Source: Asterias rubens (taxonomy: Eukaryota > Echinodermata > Asteroidea > Forcipulatida > Asteriidae). Taken from it: a DNA stretch of 64,000 nucleotides. The notes under the pieces are model-generated. The model worked only from the letters and a program-made list of their open reading frames with translations, did no database searches and was not told the origin of the DNA. This document shows, in pieces, positions 25,152 to 36,960 of the stretch. The DNA lies in NCBI RefSeq assembly GCF_902459465.1, contig NC_047076.1, forward strand, positions 1,811,488 through 1,875,487, in the 5' to 3' direction. Position 1 is the first letter of the stretch. Every line of letters starts with the position of its first letter. The position numbers and the translations under genes were made by a program.

Positions 25152-25446
25152 TTAAAGACACTGGACACCTTTGGTGAATCTCAACATATGCACAAAAATA
25201 TCAAACCTGTGAAAACTTTGACTCAGTTGCGAGATAATAACGGAAGGGGAAAAAACTTTATTGTTTGATTTATAACTCTGAGGTCTCGAAATCAAATTCA
25301 AATATTTTAGTGGAAAATTACTTCTTCCACGAAACTATACGTTACTTCAGAGGGAGCCGTTTCTCACAATGTTTTATACTATCAATTTCTTCCCAGTATG
25401 CTAATAATTATTTTGAGTATTTACCAATAGTGTCCAATGCCTTTAA
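25152..25446. mobile_element. MITE family M1 copy, opposite orientation, shortened
   Basis: TTAAAGACACTGGACACC and GTGTCCAATGCCTTTAA are the ends. One arm of the central hairpin is missing. Confidence 0.8.
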
Positions 25447-26035
25447 AGAATCTCTCTTATTAGTGTGTAATGTATTTGCGCCCTCACTTGTTCATACACT
25501 AGGCTCATACTATTACTTTACTGATGGGGCCAAATGTCATGGCTCGACTGCTTACCGTGAAAATCTACGCTTACGGTCTTTCGAAATTGTGTGTTTAACA
25601 GACACCGTAAGCACATAATTGTGCGGTATGCAGAGCAATGCAAATGGATTGAGACCGATGGGGATAGGCTGTATACGTACACAAAGCCCCCCCCCCCCCC
25701 AAACGACTTTCCTTTCGAAAACAAATGCGGGCGCTATGTAAAAAAAACATTAACGGCGTCGAAATCCAAGAGCAACGCCACTGATCAAAGATACCCGGAC
25801 GTTCGCACAACTCGTAAACATTGGAGTATTGTAAAATTATATTTAATCGCTCCTTTAAACATGCAGCAATATCTGACTAATTTGTTTGGCTAGTGGCTAC
25901 TGTCATAGCAAAACAAAGGTATCTCAAAGTCGTCAGTTTTGTTTTCCCTGGCACATTTTTTCTTCTAATATACAGCAATATTTGTACAAGGTGTAAGTAT
26001 AACCATAGAGCAAATGGTATAACTAAAACAATTTG

Positions 26036-26041
26036 TTTAAT
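26036..26041 (-). promoter_or_regulatory. possible polyadenylation signal (ATTAAA)
   Basis: ATTAAA on the minus strand lies about 40 bases beyond the stop codon of the WBP1/VOPP1-like gene at 26080. It is the nearest variant signal; usage is inferred only. Confidence 0.3.
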
Positions 26042-26079
26042 GATTTAGAAATTATATAAGTCTCTTTTTTTAAAGATAA

Positions 26080-29000
26080 TTACTGTGTTGGCACGTAGCC
26101 GGGGGGAATAGGCCCGTATTGAGCAGGTCCTGGGGGACGGTATCCCGGCCCAAGAGGCTTGATAAACTGACCGGATGCTGGCAAAGCTGTCTGCCTCGGT
26201 CTCAGTGAGTATCGTCCCCCTGGTGGCCGTGGCTCCATCATGCTGCGACGTGTAGCGGGACCTTGAGGACGCTGCATGCCCGGATGGATACCAGTTCCCA
26301 TAGTGACGTCATTGTTGGGATAAACCGAACCGGAGATGCTGTAAGGAGGGGGTCTGTCATTCATTGGAGGAGGCTGGTTATCTGCAAATGGAATGCCAAG
26401 ATGATGTAAAAGTTTATGTTAATTTTTCTGGTTGCTAGTAGTTTAATTACAAAGTTATTATCAAAACAGCTTCACGCTATATAAACATCCATTTTCGAAA
26501 CAGCTCGCCTTTGGATTAGGGCCGGGGCAGGCCCCAGTTATGACTCCGTCCTTAATCTTCCGAAAGCGTAAATTGTTGGCGTATTTTGTTGTCAAATTAA
26601 CCTGGTACTCTCACAAATTCTGAGTGATATTAAAGTGCAGCTTTGGTTTAAACCCAATAGGCTATAGATGGACGCTAGTGTCTTGAAAGATGCTTTGATT
26701 TTGTCATTCAAGCAACTCGTCTCAAGTATTAATTTTGGTATTACCATTTCGCGGAGGTGTGTTTAACATTAACACTGTATATTCAGTACTTTCCCAGGTT
26801 CCTTTGGGGAAAAATCACAGGCATTTTGCTCAGGTGGGATTCGAACCCACGGCCTTTGCAATTTTAGAACAGTGTCTCAGCAACTACAAGCCACCAAGAT
26901 TGCCCAGTAGCTAGAGGCAGTTTGAATCCCGTATTTTTAGCAGCGGGTACCGCGACGATTTAATAGATATTTATTGAACTTCAACATCTATTAAACTTCA
27001 AAGGTATTGAGTAAACTTACATAAAACTGGTATAACGAGAACTTGTTGTTGCTGTGGCCGTGGTTGCTGCTGCTGCTGCCGGTATCCGTCGTCCTCCTGA
27101 CCGTCGGGCGCCTCCCGAGCACGAGGGTAGTCGATGACTGAAACCCGGTCTCTGTGGCGTTTACTTTTACAGAACATGCCACTGATTGTAGCAATGATGA
27201 AGAGACCGAACGCTACGAAAGCCCTGAGGGTTTATGAGAAAGTTGTCCTCGTTATGTTTCGAAAAAGGGCAAAATAGCAATAATTTTTTTTAATTTATTT
27301 CCAGACTTTTACAATGTCTTGGCTTTTGAACATATTTTTGGCCAGGTACTGAGAGCTCAAGTGAAGAGGGAAAACAACATGATCAGACCATGCTACCTCC
27401 ATGATCAGACGTAATCACTTCGAGGCTCTGATATAAAATCAAGGGTCTATAGAGACCAAGGTCGGTGTGGCTGAACTTTGTGGCTGAATGATAGCGCCCT
27501 CTTTTGAATCATCCTCTTTCGGCACATGATAATATTTTCCGTATGGGAGACAGAATCTCTGGGAACAGATTTCTCTTAAGACCAAGATTTCGAAAAAAAT
27601 ATATATAATAAAACGGTTAATTGTCTTCGCTTACCAAAAATACCATAATGTCAAGAAGTCGAAACCGGTGGCGTTGTCCAATAAACAACACTCAGATGTG
27701 CCACAACAGTATGCAGTATCTTCACAGCTGAACAAAATGAAAAGGCAAGAGCGATGTAAATTAAAAGAAGTTTAATACTTTATGGCACAACTATTTTGTC
27801 TGATAATTTGTATTCGTTCATTCTTTGTTCTTTCACTACCGTGATAAATTGTACCCAAGTGCATGACTCTACCAAGCATAGTGTTAGAGAGAGAGATGGA
27901 CCACTTAGAACAGTGTCTGCCTCGATGGATGATTTCAGTATCATGTTAGGGCGACCTCTACGAATTTCATTTTCATAGGTTTTTACCAACTTTGTGTCTA
28001 CCATTGTTAAAAAGTATACCTTTTATAGTGTTTAAACTATACCTTTTATAGTGTTTAAACTGTTTGGTTGTTTTAATCCTATATAAATACAGACTTCATT
28101 TCGAGAAAAATAATCCGCAATTGAAATACACAATCTTAGAAAAGTATCATGTCGAAATATTTCTTAGATTATAATGTTGTTGAATCCCTCTCTCTAAAAC
28201 TGCATTCATTTGAAGTAAGTTGTTTCTCATAATACATTATGATTTATGAACAGCTGAGGAAATTGCCATAATGGTTATTAAAGGCATGGACACTATCGGT
28301 AATTACTCAAGTTATCATAAAACCTCACTAATTGTAAACGATCAATGGAGAGCTGCTGATAGTATAAAACATTGTGAGAAACGGCTCCCTCTGAAGTAAC
28401 ATGGTTTTTGAGAAAGAAGTAATTTTCCATTAAAATATTTGAAATTTGATTTCGAGACCTCAAAATTAGAAATCTGAAAGCATACAACTTCGTGTGACAA
28501 TGGTGTTTTTCTTCGGTTATCTCGCAACTTCGACGACAAATTGAGTTCAATGGTCTTTGACAATTACCAAAAGTGTCCAGTTTTCTAATGTTTTGAGCAA
28601 TTATCCAAGTGTACCTCCCTTATAAGTCAGCTTACCTATAAATTATGACGCCATCTTGATTTTCACAAAACACAGATGCGTAGCAACCCTTTAAAGAAAT
28701 CAAATTGAGAAATTAAATATTCCTATTAAAGCCATTGGACCCTTTCGGTACAGAAAAAAAAAATACAGAAAAAAAAAGAAATATCACAGATTTACAAATA
28801 ACTTACAGGGTTTACAGAAGGTAGTGGTGAAAGACTTCCCTTAAAATATTATTCCATGAAATGCTTTACTTTTTGAGAAAACAGTAAAACAATATCAATT
28901 CTCGTTAGCGAGAATTACGGATTTATTTTAAACACATGTCATGACACGGCGAAACGCGCGGATACACGGGTGGGTTTTCCCGTGTTTTTCTCCAGACTCC

Positions 29001-29526
29001 GATGACCGATTGAGCCTAAATTTTCACAGGTTTGTTATTTGATATAGAAGTTGTGATACACGAAGTGTGGGCCTTGGACAATAGTGTTTACGGAAAGGGT
29101 CCAATGGCTTTAACAAAAGAAGAAGCAACAACAGAAATGAAAAGAAAAAAAATAAACACATAAGAATCTTGACACTTTCGTGATTCAGGAAGAGGAATTA
29201 ACATTCCAGACTTCAGATAATTTTAGTGCTAAAAATTAGCAAAAATGCCACATTGGTCATAGTAGTTTAATTTGGTCATAGTAGTTTAATAGGCAACTTA
29301 ATAAGTTGAATCTTGTCGTTTTGAGAGCTGCTGGTTTCTGCTAAGTCTATTCTGTTTTAGGGTTATTCTTAGCTCTATTTGTCCCCTATACCAGAAAGAT
29401 AGCTACACGCCTGATCAAGAATAACAAATAAGTCGCCAAACATCTACCAATTCCCCCACAAAACCATACCTTAATGACTGCTCCAAGAGCCCATGCCAGG
29501 CTTATCGTCTTCACTGCACAACCCAT
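26080..29526 (-). CDS. WBP1/VOPP1-like single-pass membrane protein, copy 1
   Basis: Coding exons: 29470-29526, 28636-28688, 27635-27727, 27021-27223, 26080-26381; 708 nt, 235 residues, all with GT donors and AG acceptors and intron phases 0,2,2,1. Exon 1 gives a signal-peptide-like start (MGCAVKTISLAWALGAVIK). Exons 2-3 give a small cysteine-rich ectodomain ending SCEDTAYCCGTSECC, then LWYFW entering one membrane span (about residues 66-90) and a cytoplasmic tail with a Q/P-rich segment, DRPPPYS (PPxY, the ligand of WW domains) and a Pro/Gly-rich end. C-x5-CC-x3-CC followed by LW(Y/W)FW is the signature of the WBP1, WBP1L and VOPP1 family, whose members bind WW-domain ubiquitin ligases or sit in endolysosomal membranes. 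An in-frame upstream Met (codon at 29554-29556) would add ten residues; I chose the downstream one because it yields the signal peptide. Confidence 0.75.
26775..26975 (-). mobile_element. SINE family S1 copy in an intron
   Basis: On the minus strand the head has GGGTTCGAATCCC (B box) at about 26837-26849. Flanks carry 'cagtactttcccagg' and 'gcgggtaccgcgacgattta' as in the 8936 copy. It lies in the last intron of the minus-strand WBP1/VOPP1-like gene. Confidence 0.75.
28278..28588. mobile_element. MITE family M1 copy in an intron
   Basis: It runs from TTAAAGGCATGGACAC to GTGTCCAGTTTTCTAA, internally shortened. It lies between exons 2 and 3 of the minus-strand WBP1/VOPP1-like gene. Confidence 0.8.
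28726..29113. mobile_element. second TTAA-ended MITE family (M2)
   Basis: Left TTAAAGCCATTGGACCCTTT and right AAAGGGTCCAATGGCTTTAA are perfect inverted repeats. At 388 bp and with 'tcacaggtttgttattt' inside, it is a distant relative of family M1 with different termini. It sits 38 bp upstream of an exon of the minus-strand gene. Confidence 0.85.
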
Positions 29527-30650
29527 GTCCAACTCGCACTCTAGCTTCCAGAACATCCCACTGAGATTAATCTACCATGATTCTTATTCCATGTGAACTT
29601 TTCTCATCAAAGTTTCAAGAAATCACCCCAAACAGTTTTGTCAAGTGTGTTTTACTAGTATAAGCCTACGTCTGGCACCAAAAAATAAGACCAATTATAT
29701 GACGACTATAGTGATCGATCGTGCTTATAATCGATTTCTACCACTTATATTGATCCATTTCTTACACAGAATGCAATGTTTCTATTCAGCAGTAGCAATG
29801 AATTCAATAGTTTGTAGTCAACACAAATACTTGACTATACAACCACAGTGGAACTATTTGTAACTTTGCTGGTAAAATGGAACAGCGCCCCCTTGCGTCA
29901 TTTAAAATGTTCATTCGTAGCTGATTTCAATGTAAAAACACATAATCATAATCGTTTTTTGTTTTCATTCAATTTAAAGGTTTATTCTAATCAAATTTCC
30001 CATGGTGACCAAGGGTGGAATTACAGGAAAATACATAGAGAATAAAAGACAATAAAATACATTTTAACACAAAACGGAGACATCAATATTGGTGTAGGAG
30101 GGACACGGTTTCGCATGCTCATGCACTTTAATGGCTCTCGGCGCCACTGTCGAATTTCTAATGGGATTATAACATCACTGCCGTTGAAAGGCAATAATTG
30201 CAGGCCGTCAGCGGCACTTGTTTTTCTGTTTTTCCGTCTCTCCCGATCCAATTACCGCCTTTTAGATGCCATGGTAACCATAAACGCTAATGACATTGCC
30301 CTGTGGACATAGCCTGTGAGCGTTACGACTGAAACCATAGCGCGCCTTAATGGTGAATAAATTAACATAATAAAGGGCACCTGATTAACATAATTCCCAA
30401 CCGCCCAATAGAGGTCCGCGTCTCAGTACGTGATTAATTAGGGTTTTATCTCACAGTGTATATGCACTCGTGTGGTTTGTGTCTTATGTACTACAAGCAT
30501 GCGATAATGTACTTATAATTTGATATTCGTCTTATGTAATTGTCAGCAGAAATGATCACAGTTTCTGTCTAAGGTTCGAAGATTTTTGACAACCGGATTC
30601 ACAGGCGAAAACCCTTAGTGAATACTGAACCGTTTATTCGCTTATCAACC
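29527..30650. promoter_or_regulatory. intergenic spacer of the head-to-head pair, likely two promoters
   Basis: The 1,124 bp lie between the start codons of the divergent WBP1/VOPP1-like genes and therefore should hold both promoters. I see no TATA box placed to serve either gene. An RFX-like half motif GCCATGGTAACC lies at 30268-30279 and an AAGGGGGCGCTGT motif (minus strand) at about 29883-29895. Function is inferred from position only. Confidence 0.4.
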
Positions 30651-33600
30651 ATGCGTAACGATTGGCGATCCTGCTTCAGCACGTCTTATTTACTGGTTCT
30701 GGCGACGTTTCTGGAATTATGTTATGTAAGTGTGTTTTCAGTTACCTTTTTTTGTGTAAAATTATGTATTATAGACAGGATTTCATGACGACACTGCACA
30801 TATAAATCAATAACAATGTGTTGTTTCCACTGCGTGTGCATGTGTAATAAATAAACAAACATATAGAGAAGGTGGTTTGCTGATGTAATCATACCAAATA
30901 AATAATTTTATTTATTATAGAATTTCACACTTAAATCAATGTGGTATTTTGACTTAAAGGCAGTGGACACTATTGGTAATTACTCAAAATAATTATTAGC
31001 ATTAAACCTTACTTGGTGACGAGTAATGGGGAGAGGTTGGTAGTATACATTGTGAGAAACGGTTCCCTCTGAAGTGACGTAGTCTTCGAGAAAGAAGTAA
31101 TTTTCCACGAATTTGATTGCGAGACCTCAGATTTAGAATTTGAGGTCTCGAAATCAAGCATCTGAAAGCACACAACTTCGTGTGACAATGGTGTTTTTCT
31201 TCGCAACTTTGTCGACCGATTGAGCTCAAATTTTCACAGGTTTGTTATTTTATGCATATATTGAGATACACCAAATGAGAAGACTGGTCTTTGAAAATAA
31301 CCAATAGTATCCAGTGTCTTTAAGATACTAAAACAACAAAGTGTATAATGATTTGACATAGTTGTTTTTTGTTGCAATCATACTAATTAATTATTTAGGT
31401 CTTGCAATAGATAGAATTTCACGAAGACAGTCCACTCATAAATGGATGTGTTGTTTCAGCCGAACATACTAAAACACCACCGTGTATGCTGATTTACCAT
31501 TGTGGTTTGTTGTTGAAATTGTAACACAAATAATCCTTCAGGCCTTAACAATAATTTATGTATTATAGGCCTAGATAGGATTTCATGAAGACATTCCACA
31601 CATAAATAAATGTATTGTTTCAACTGATACAAAAACAACATCTTGCTTATATAACATGGTTGGTTGTTGTTGTAATCATTTCAAATATTTATTTACTTGT
31701 GTCCTTACAAAAATAATCCATTCGTTAATTTAACGACGAATAAATCATCCCGCTTTAGCCGGGCTTATTATGACAGCTATTGTTAGGTTCGTTTACATTT
31801 CATCAAGGAGAGAGTATTATAGGTTAATGTAAAACCGGCCATAGTTGAATAGTGGTAATAAATTGTTGTACAATACTATTCGTTGTGTGGATTTAATACA
31901 AGTAGGCTTATATTGTACCGGTAGCACTGACGATGGATTCAGTTTTTGTGTATTATCTTTATTCATATAGTCTAGGGAATAAGCCTCGGAGTCGAAAAGA
32001 TTGACAGTGGCTTGAGAGAAGGCTAGTCCGTACACTGATACCGGTTCATACTTCTTGCGAATGCGAATGTGAAGCGAATTTTACGTGAATTTGACGTCAC
32101 AACTCTCCTATCGCAGCGATATTCGCAAGTGACTTGCCCACGGCTCAACTCAGTTCGAATTTCGTTGCGAATTTGTGACGTCAACATTCGTACCGCATTC
32201 GCATTCGCATTCGCAGGAAGTATGAACCGGGCTTTAGTATTTCACTCCCGACCAGTGCAATGGAGACTACGAGCAGTGGCCTCTGACCCACTTAGAGGTC
32301 CTTCAGACTCACTGCTAATAATACTCAGCTAAACAGCAGGACACTATAGTTTGTACCACAACACAGTATAGACCTTTATCATAATGCCTCCATCTTGGTC
32401 ACGTTCCTTGAATCGAATAACAATAGTGAATGGTAAAAATCATTATGCAAATAGGAACCAGACTATTTTGTTTTTCAAGCCTCGGAATGGTTCAATGATA
32501 TCAATGAGAAAATTTCAAAATGGCTGCACCATGATAAAGGTGTTTAGTCTCAGCTCAGTAATCACAGTTAATGTCTGGTTATAGAACCAATGATATCTCA
32601 TGAAGGAAATGTATGCCTTTGGTTTTTGGAACCATTCGATTGTTACAATGCTATATTAATGCAGTTATTAAAATAATGTTAACTCTTGAAAGTGGTCGCT
32701 TTTTTCGGCATTAGCTTATCGCTGAAACGCTGCTGAGTGAAATAAGGACGATAGCAAAATATTATATAATCATCGTGATACAACTATAGAGATGTTTGCG
32801 CTCATGTGAACATCTCGTGTGTAAGTAGGATTTGAAACTTTGCATGGTGGAAATACGATAAAGAAAGGTTTGCGGTAACACCATGAAATGACTATCCCTA
32901 CTGAGTTGGGGTGGTTCTGAAAAGAACCGTTGGTTTCAACTTGACGTTTCGATCAGATGCTCTGATCGTCTTCTGGATGCTTTCTCCAGAAGACGATCAG
33001 AGCATACTGATCGAAACGTCGAGTTGAAACCAACGATTCTTTTCAGAACCACCCCAACTCATTAGAGATAGTCATTACATGGTGTTACCGCAAACCTATA
33101 TCTTGTGTAGTTATTGTTCTGAAAATAACAGATGGGTTACAACTCAACGTTGCAATCCGTTCTCTGATCATCTTCATCATACAAAAACACGTTTTTCATA
33201 TACATTTTTTATTTTATTCAAGCAGGTCACCATTGCAGAGAGCTGTTCTTACTCAAGCTTTGGCCAAGTACATGAATACTCGTACGTATAATTTAGTATA
33301 GGATGCATTACTTTTGTATAAGATTGGGGGGGGGGGAGTAAAATGGCAACAACTCAAAAAACTTTACCATCAATCGGGTTACTTTTTAACTTGGAAGAAT
33401 TGCCCCTGCGGTCCCGTTATCATTTTGTCACGTTAACCTTTCTTGATTACGAGTAATGGGGAGAGGTTGATAGTATAAAACATTGTGAGAAACAGCTCCC
33501 TCTGAAGTGACGTAGTTTTCGAGAAAGAAGTAATTAATTTTCCACGAGTTTGATTTCGAAACCTCAGATTTAGAATTTGTTTTTGTTTTCTTGCAATATT

Positions 33601-35339
33601 TCCTTTTGATAGATGTTTGAGTAATCAGTATTGTTGCGGCCACGGTTCGTGCTGTCTCAGAAACAACGACTACTACTACGGTGTTTATGATCTCTGGTAT
33701 TTCTGGTAAGTTTGTGTATAATGTGGTGTCAGGACACTTCGTACGCTGGACACTTCGTACCTTTTCAAGGTACGAAGTGACTTTGACACTTTTTGACTGT
33801 TATCATGTAGGTGGCAACTAGCCCTATATAGGACTCTCCATCTGTGCTGTACACTGTAGTGTAATACGAAAGTTTAAGGCCGCCAGGGCTTGGTGGCAAC
33901 AGACTAATGATGTTAATTAATCTGGTCGCATATTATTCATAAAAGCTATACAAAAACTTGCTAAGCACAAACGAATATTGCTTAGAAGAGTCAGGCTGCC
34001 AGACAATATCCCATAAAGTTGACACTGTTGTAGCTGTGACCCGTTAACGTTTTGCTTAGTAATGAAACTCGCTTAGCATTTTCCTGGATGCCTGATACAG
34101 CTGTGTGCATATTGCAACCAAGAAAATGTTGTATGTGGTTGTCTGTGTCAGTCGAATCGTCCGCGCCGAGGATGTTTCAAAAGAGGGCGCTGTCAGAAGA
34201 ACTTTAATACAGCTAGTTCGCAGTATTGGGGTAAAACATTCTCCTGCCACATCTGGCCGACCTCAACTTTTTAAATTAATGAAGGTGCAAATCTTAATTT
34301 TACTGAGTTATTTATGTTTCTTTATAGGTTCTGCGTTTGTTTCGGTATTTTCATATGCTCCGTAGCGAGTGGAGCTTATTACCGCAAACGGCAGTTACAC
34401 ACCGTACGAGTGGCTGCCGTTCCAGCGGGTCATCACGGCGCTCTTGACGGCAGGGTGCACGGATCGTACGGTCGGGGAGCTCCTCAACACACCCACCACG
34501 CACCACCGTCAGGAAACGTCTTTGTGGCTGCTACGTGTTAGTATTAATGACCCAATGGGATCTAGAGGTTTGGGCTCTGGGCCATCGTCTTTGGTTGATT
34601 GATGTTTATGACACCACCCTTTTAAGGCTGCACTGTCATCCACTCACAAAAGTTCTTGCTAATTAAAGGCATTGACACCTTTGGTAATAATTGTCAATCC
34701 AAAGACCAGTATTCTCATTGGGTGTATCCCATGCGTATAGAATAACAAATCTATGATAATTGTGACTCAATTGGTCATCGAAGTTGCAAGAGAATAATTA
34801 TTAAAGAAAAAACACCCATATGTGCTTTCATCAAATGCCTATATTAAAGGCTTCAGGCCTGAAGTCTTAATAATTGAGTAAGAAACTACCTGTTTCGCAA
34901 AACCTACGTTACTTGAGGGAGCCGCTTCTAGTTTTATACTATCAAGTTAACATGCTATAACAATTATTTTGAGTAATGACAAAATAGTGTCAAGTGCCTT
35001 TAAAGAACATGACAAGCGTGAACCAATTTAAAAAAGTTAGCTTTTTGTAATTTCACCCATAATTTTCTTGTTTTTCACACAGCCGCCTCTGGTCAGCCCG
35101 TCTACCCCTTCTGTATGTACGACGTCCCACCACCCAACTATCCAGTGTATAGCACAGGCCTAGGCGGACCCGTATACCCAGCCTATGCGTGTAATATGCC
35201 TCCACCACCGGCGTACAATACTCTGAACTCCGATCACAGCGAAGCGACCAACGGGTCATCAGGGACGGCAGCACCGCCGACGACAGGCGGACAAGACACG
35301 GCAAGCTTCCCCGAGGTTGGACCGCCTGTGTCGTCGTAG
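30651..35339 (+). CDS. WBP1/VOPP1-like single-pass membrane protein, copy 2
   Basis: Coding exons: 30651-30725, 33226-33281, 33613-33705, 34328-34536, 35083-35339; 690 nt, 229 residues, intron phases 0,2,2,1. Exon 1 is a signal peptide (MRNDWRSCFSTSYLLVLATF...). Exon 3 (93 nt, exactly as long as exon 3 of the minus-strand copy) gives CLSNQYCCGHGSCC and then LWYFW, which leads into one membrane span ending near SGAYYRKR. The tail is His/Gly/Pro-rich and holds PPNY and PPAY, two PPxY motifs. I chose the acceptor at 33613 over later AGs because it restores the family C-x5-CC spacing and the phase of copy 1. A polyadenylation signal AATAAA lies at 35988-35993, so the 3' UTR would include a MITE. 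Orthology to WBP1, WBP1L or VOPP1 individually cannot be decided here. Confidence 0.78.
30954..31323. mobile_element. MITE family M1 copy in an intron
   Basis: Ends TTAAAGGCAGTGGACAC and GTATCCAGTGTCTTTAA. The internal hairpin is nearly perfect (about 31121-31157). It lies in intron 1 of the plus-strand WBP1/VOPP1-like gene. Confidence 0.9.
32041..32231. mobile_element. foldback MITE (M4) with GCGAATGCGAATG ends
   Basis: CCGGTTCATACTTCTTGCGA at the left is matched by TCGCAGGAAGTATGAACCGG at the right. Internal GAATTTGACGTCAC and GTGACGTCAACATTC are also mirrored. A related copy lies at 54110-54272. Confidence 0.85.
32866..33098. mobile_element. large foldback element (M5), arms about 100 bp
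   Basis: The left arm starts AGGTTTGCGGTAACACCATG and the right arm ends CATGGTGTTACCGCAAACCT; arms run through 'ggttctgaaaagaaccgttgg' and 'gacgttcgatcag'-type sequence to a short loop near 32978. The whole element can fold as one hairpin. A partial relative lies at 41178-41256. Confidence 0.9.
33433..33579. mobile_element. MITE family M1 internal fragment
   Basis: It covers the landmarks 'acgagtaatggggagaggttg' to 'cctcagatttagaattt' and lacks both termini. It lies 34 bp before exon 3 of the plus-strand WBP1/VOPP1-like gene. Confidence 0.75.
34663..35003. mobile_element. MITE family M1 copy in an intron
   Basis: TTAAAGGCATTGACACC to GTGTCAAGTGCCTTTAA, opposite orientation. The central hairpin arms are replaced by an AGGCTTCAGGCCTGAAG palindrome. 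Confidence 0.8.
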
Positions 35340-35376
35340 GCTGACGGGACTGCAAAATTAATTCTTGTAAACTGAT

Positions 35377-35701
35377 TCAAAGGCATTGGACACGTTTGGT
35401 AATTGTCAAAGGCCAGTATTCTCACTTGGTGTATCCCAACATATGCATTAAAATAACAATTTTGTGAACTTACTATTTTGCTCGATACTGGTCATCGAAT
35501 ATGCAAGAAAATAATGAGGGGAAAACACCTTTGTTGCACGAAATAATTGTATGCTTTCATATGCCTAACAAAAGGCTGCAGGACGAAGTCTTTCTCAGAT
35601 TCAACTGAGTGAGAAATAACTTCTCTCTAATAACTACTTTACTTCAGAGGGAGCCATTTTTCACAATATTTTATATCACCAAACGTGTCTACTGCCTTTA
35701 A
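35377..35701. mobile_element. MITE family M1 copy in the likely 3' UTR
   Basis: TTCAAAGGCATTGGACACG to GTGTCTACTGCCTTTAA. It starts 37 bp beyond the stop codon of the plus-strand WBP1/VOPP1-like gene. Confidence 0.8.
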
Positions 35702-36031
35702 ACTCAAAAGAACAACCAGTTTCGTTTTTTTTTTAAATGTAATAATACCGATGTATACATGTGCCGAATGTTGCCCATTGTGCAAAAGTGTAAAAAGTTT
35801 TACTGACTGGTTAAAAACGATCATAACCTGGTCGGCACGATAATAATGAGGAGGGGCTGGCAGAAGAGTCTTCATGAGGTGAACTATTTATTTTGTAGAT
35901 GGGCACATTTTTCCCTCATTCTTTTCAGCGTTCTTGTTATTGCCGCGTGTTCTATATTTTTTACAAGATAACCTGATGTGTGGCGAAAATAAAAATTATA
36001 TTAATTCTCTGCTTGTAAGTAGAATAATAGT

Positions 36032-36361
36032 TTAAAGACACTGGACTATTGTCAAAGACTATAGTCTTCACAGTTGGTGTATCTCAACATTATGCACAAA
36101 ATAACAAACGTGTGGAAATTTGAGCTCAATCGGTCGTCGAAGTTGCGAGATAACAATGATAGAAAAAGCACCCTTGCCACACGAAGTTGTGTGCTTTCGA
36201 TCAGATGCTTGATTACTTCTTTCTCGAAAACTACGTTACTTCAGAGGGACCCGTTTCTCACAATGTTTTATACTACCAACCTCTCCCCATTACTCGTTAC
36301 CAAAAAAGGTATTATGCTAATAATTATTTGAATAATTACCAATAGTGTCCACTGCCTTTAA
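36032..36361. mobile_element. MITE family M1 copy, opposite orientation
   Basis: TTAAAGACACTGGAC to GTGTCCACTGCCTTTAA. The central hairpin is reduced to one arm. Confidence 0.85.
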
Positions 36362-36785
36362 ACATCGATTTATTGAACTTTACTAATAAAGAAAAACTAT
36401 GTAACATTTACTCTGAAAATGTTGTCCAGATTTCTATGTAATGACAAATCACCGTAAGTAAGAATATGCCCCACTGGTGAACATGATGACATTTATTGTT
36501 GGGTGCCCATTACAGTTGAGACAAAGTTGAGACAAAGTATGTATATATTGAAGTTTGTAAATAATTTACAAAATGTCTCTAAAATAATGTGACCAGTGAT
36601 TACAAAATAATTTGTTTTCCTTATGTTCTCTCAAGAATTTTATTTTAGTCACTTGCGTTGCACAATAATATTCATGTTCAATGAGTTGAAATGTTATTTT
36701 GTTCCCCTCCCCCGAAATGAGTTTTTAAAAATGACACGAAGACAGTTTTCGTCTTAGTTTTAGCATGTAAAACGTATTTACCAGT

Positions 36786-36930
36786 TTAAAGAAACTGAAC
36801 ACTATTAGTGATTGAAATTGCGAGATAATAATGAATGAAAAACACCCTTGTCACACAAAGTTGTGTGCTTTCAGATGCTTGATTTCGAGACCTCAAATTC
36901 TAAACCTGAGGTCTCGAAATCAAATTCGTG
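36786..36930. mobile_element. MITE family M1 deletion derivative
   Basis: It begins TTAAAGAAACTGAACAC, jumps to the hairpin core (about 36885-36921) and then leaves the family. The right end is missing. Confidence 0.7.
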
Positions 36931-36960
36931 TACTTCTCTCCCTATAACTTTTACATAACG

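Noticed and set aside
34369..34602. 77-codon frame MELITANGSYTPYEW... overlapping exon 4 of the plus-strand WBP1/VOPP1-like gene
   Set aside because: It is an out-of-frame shadow of a GC-rich coding exon; the frame continuous with LWYFW and the membrane span is the supported one.
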